DNA of 64,000 bases from Pseudomonas gingeri (GTDB taxonomy: Bacteria; Pseudomonadota; Gammaproteobacteria; Pseudomonadales; Pseudomonadaceae), in the NCBI RefSeq assembly GCF_013385635.1, contig NZ_JACAPR010000005.1, forward strand, positions 43,144 through 107,143. Reading direction: 5' to 3'. Positions 62,701 to 64,000 of this stretch are shown one piece after another. The position numbers were made by a program, and so were the translations under genes. The notes below the pieces were generated by a model. It did no database searches. It was not told where the DNA came from and worked only from the letters and a program-made list of their open reading frames with translations. Numbering within the stretch: position 1 is the first letter of the stretch; every line of letters begins with the position of its first letter.

Positions 62701-62898
62701 TCACAAGGAGCTTGGCGGGAAAGTCATCGATGACGGGTTGATTGGAGCAATGTTGTAGCGCTCAGGCTGAACGGCTCCAGATTTCACAAGGCGATCATAA
62801 CGATCGTTGATCGCTGAAAGGCGTTCAGATCTCTCTCCCGAACGGATTACCGACTCGCGCTCGAGCGCCTCAGCTGTACGGTTTGCAAGCGTCGTCAT
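62701..62898 (-). CDS. Small charged protein (65 aa) encoded after SDH-type proteinase
   Basis: A 65-residue protein: a charged helix (TAEALERESVIRSGERSERLSAINDRYDRL) followed by a loose Pro/Ser-rich tail. An excellent GGGAGG site precedes the ATG at 62898. It follows the proteinase gene by 18 bases and shares its terminator, so the two are an operon. It could be a substrate, inhibitor or adaptor for the proteinase; nothing in the sequence decides this. Confidence 0.65.
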   Translation of the reverse strand: MTTLANRTAEALERESVIRSGERSERLSAINDRYDRLVKSGAVQPERYNIAPINPSSMTFPPSSL

Positions 62899-62916
62899 GG
62901 CATCCTCCCTTGCTGG

Positions 62917-63783
62917 TTATGTGTAGTGAAGCATGAAAGCAGATCGTTGACGTTCTGCATGCTCTGCGATCAATTCTGAATAAACGCGCAGATTCTGCCT
63001 GAGTTCTTGATCATCAGTATAGTCTTCGATCTTTAGCTTCAGACCACCGGTTAGCGTGTTGATTCCGATCATTCTGCCGTGCGAGTGCCAACGGTTGTTA
63101 TCGCTGAGATCTTTTGCGATCTGCTCGGCACGGGCCTCTTTTTCGGTTTCGGACACGGCCGTACCCGGGTTGGTACAACCATGAACTGTCCAGTCTTTGA
63201 ATTTGTATTTCACAAGCCAGAGCTTTAGCAGGCTGACGGAGAGGTCCCTGGCTTGTTCATAACGACGCAGAGTAGCCAGATCCAGGCGCTGTAGCATCAT
63301 GAACTCTGCATCTGTGAGGCTACCAGCTGCAGATTTTTCGATAAGTTGATTCACCTTGTCGATGTAACCGAGAGCAGGGACGAGCTGCCCATCTGCCAAG
63401 GGAACCTGCGGGTCAATGGGGCCGAGCGAGGAGGTGTAGTCCATGAAAATCTTATCGCCGGACATACAAAAAATGGTACCAGCGGACATTGCGGCCGTAG
63501 GAACCACGAAAAAAACTTCATCAAAATGATGTCGAGTTACCTCGACCATTTTTTCAACCGCTTCAACCACCCCGCCTGGCGTAGCTATGACGATGCAGAT
63601 TCGGTTCGGATTTTCTGTATCTGCGCGATGCTGAACTAGCTCTTCTATCGCATTCACGTACGCGCTTTGAACTGCGGGATGTATTGGGCCTGAATATGCC
63701 AGCAACGAACATCCGAAGTGCTTTGCAATAAGTCCCCGGTAATGAGTCAAAGCAATGAGAATGTGATTATCAAGACTAGGCAT
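62917..63783 (-). CDS. SDH-family Clp-fold serine proteinase
   Basis: A 288-residue Clp/crotonase-fold serine proteinase of the SDH (serine dehydrogenase proteinase) type. Key elements: VIATPGGVVEAVEKMV (oxyanion loop), PTAAMSAGTIFCMSGDKIFM with the likely nucleophile Ser100, and SSLGPIDPQVP. No signal peptide or membrane segment is visible, so it acts in the cytoplasm or at a membrane face. It has AGGAAT before the ATG at 63783; an open frame 12 codons longer exists. It is co-transcribed with a 65-residue protein. Confidence 0.78.
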   Translation of the reverse strand: MPSLDNHILIALTHYRGLIAKHFGCSLLAYSGPIHPAVQSAYVNAIEELVQHRADTENPNRICIVIATPGGVVEAVEKMVEVTRHHFDEVFFVVPTAAMSAGTIFCMSGDKIFMDYTSSLGPIDPQVPLADGQLVPALGYIDKVNQLIEKSAAGSLTDAEFMMLQRLDLATLRRYEQARDLSVSLLKLWLVKYKFKDWTVHGCTNPGTAVSETEKEARAEQIAKDLSDNNRWHSHGRMIGINTLTGGLKLKIEDYTDDQELRQNLRVYSELIAEHAERQRSAFMLHYT

Positions 63784-63887
63784 ATTTGATTCCTGAGTTC
63801 TCTCAACTCGACGGTGCAAGTGACTTTTACTAATGCCACCTTAGCTGGCAATTTGAGGTCATGCCATTTTGCCGCTGTGCTACGCAA

Positions 63888-63906
63888 CACTACCCCGTAC
63901 CGGGGT
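63888..63906. promoter_or_regulatory. Perfect palindrome upstream of proteinase operon
   Basis: CTACCCCGTACCGGGGTAG, with perfect 9-base arms about one base, lies about 105 bases upstream of the proteinase start codon, a position suited to an operator. No regulator gene is visible inside the window, which ends 94 bases later without another gene. Confidence 0.4.
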
Positions 63907-64000
63907 AGCGACAGAGAACGCTGTTTCTAGTTACCGTCGCGGTACTCTTGTGGAAGATCTCCGAGTGTGCGCATTGGCGCTGAACGAGCCCCATGAAAGA

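Overview
The window is high-GC chromosomal DNA from a gamma-proteobacterium, almost certainly a fluorescent Pseudomonas (P. fluorescens group). Support comes from an OprD-family porin, a DctB/DctD pair, the agmatine deiminase and N-carbamoylputrescine amidase pair, many copies of the typical Pseudomonas REP motif (GCCGGCTCC), and three copies of a roughly 108-bp palindromic intergenic repeat. No species can be named from the sequence alone.

Layout. 1-3734: a minus-strand chemotaxis operon (MCP, CheY, STAS, CheA cut by the window edge). 4078-5956: small membrane and glycine-zipper proteins. 6164-9271: a LodA/LodB-type quinoprotein amino-acid oxidase pair. 9478-13645: a YdeP-type molybdoenzyme, FdhD and a LysR regulator. 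13784-17034: LysM/BON protein, HAD nucleotidase, NudE, CysQ and a thioesterase-fold protein. 17057-20268: DctD/DctB. 20297-23674: a complete dTDP-L-rhamnose operon. 23860-29127: a three-domain kinase/aminotransferase and the aguB-aguA pair. 29635-36697: TonB receptor, porin, hydrolase and multicopper oxidase. 37064-41835: envelope proteins, an acid phosphatase, a DUF1254 protein and an AraC regulator. 54606-64000: methyltransferase, a polar amino-acid ABC transporter, GabP, a hydrolase and a Clp-fold SDH-type proteinase.

The accessory region is about 42.1-54.2 kb, with visibly lower GC in several genes. It begins with an orphan zinc-ribbon/PD-(D/E)XK nuclease-like gene and a DUF3077-like gene behind a long folded leader. 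A 16-bp direct repeat at 44843 and inside the tRNA-Thr gene at 54094 bounds about 9.25 kb that looks like a tRNA-integrated island. It carries three compact systems: (i) an adenosine deaminase / HAM1 / SIR2 operon that matches the Kongming (KomABC) nucleotide-signalling anti-phage system; (ii) a HigB toxin / HigA-ImmA fusion / beta-protein operon with paired operators around its promoter; (iii) a Panacea-domain antitoxin with a small two-helix membrane protein. It also contains a tyrosine-recombinase catalytic protein, an inverted-repeat-bounded cassette of two unknown small genes, and an IS21 istA remnant.

The strongest leads are the Kom operon with its substituted HAM1 active site, the HigB/HigA-ImmA/beta operon, the orphan nuclease and the structured leader. 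No similarity search was possible, so family names rest on recognised motifs and gene order.
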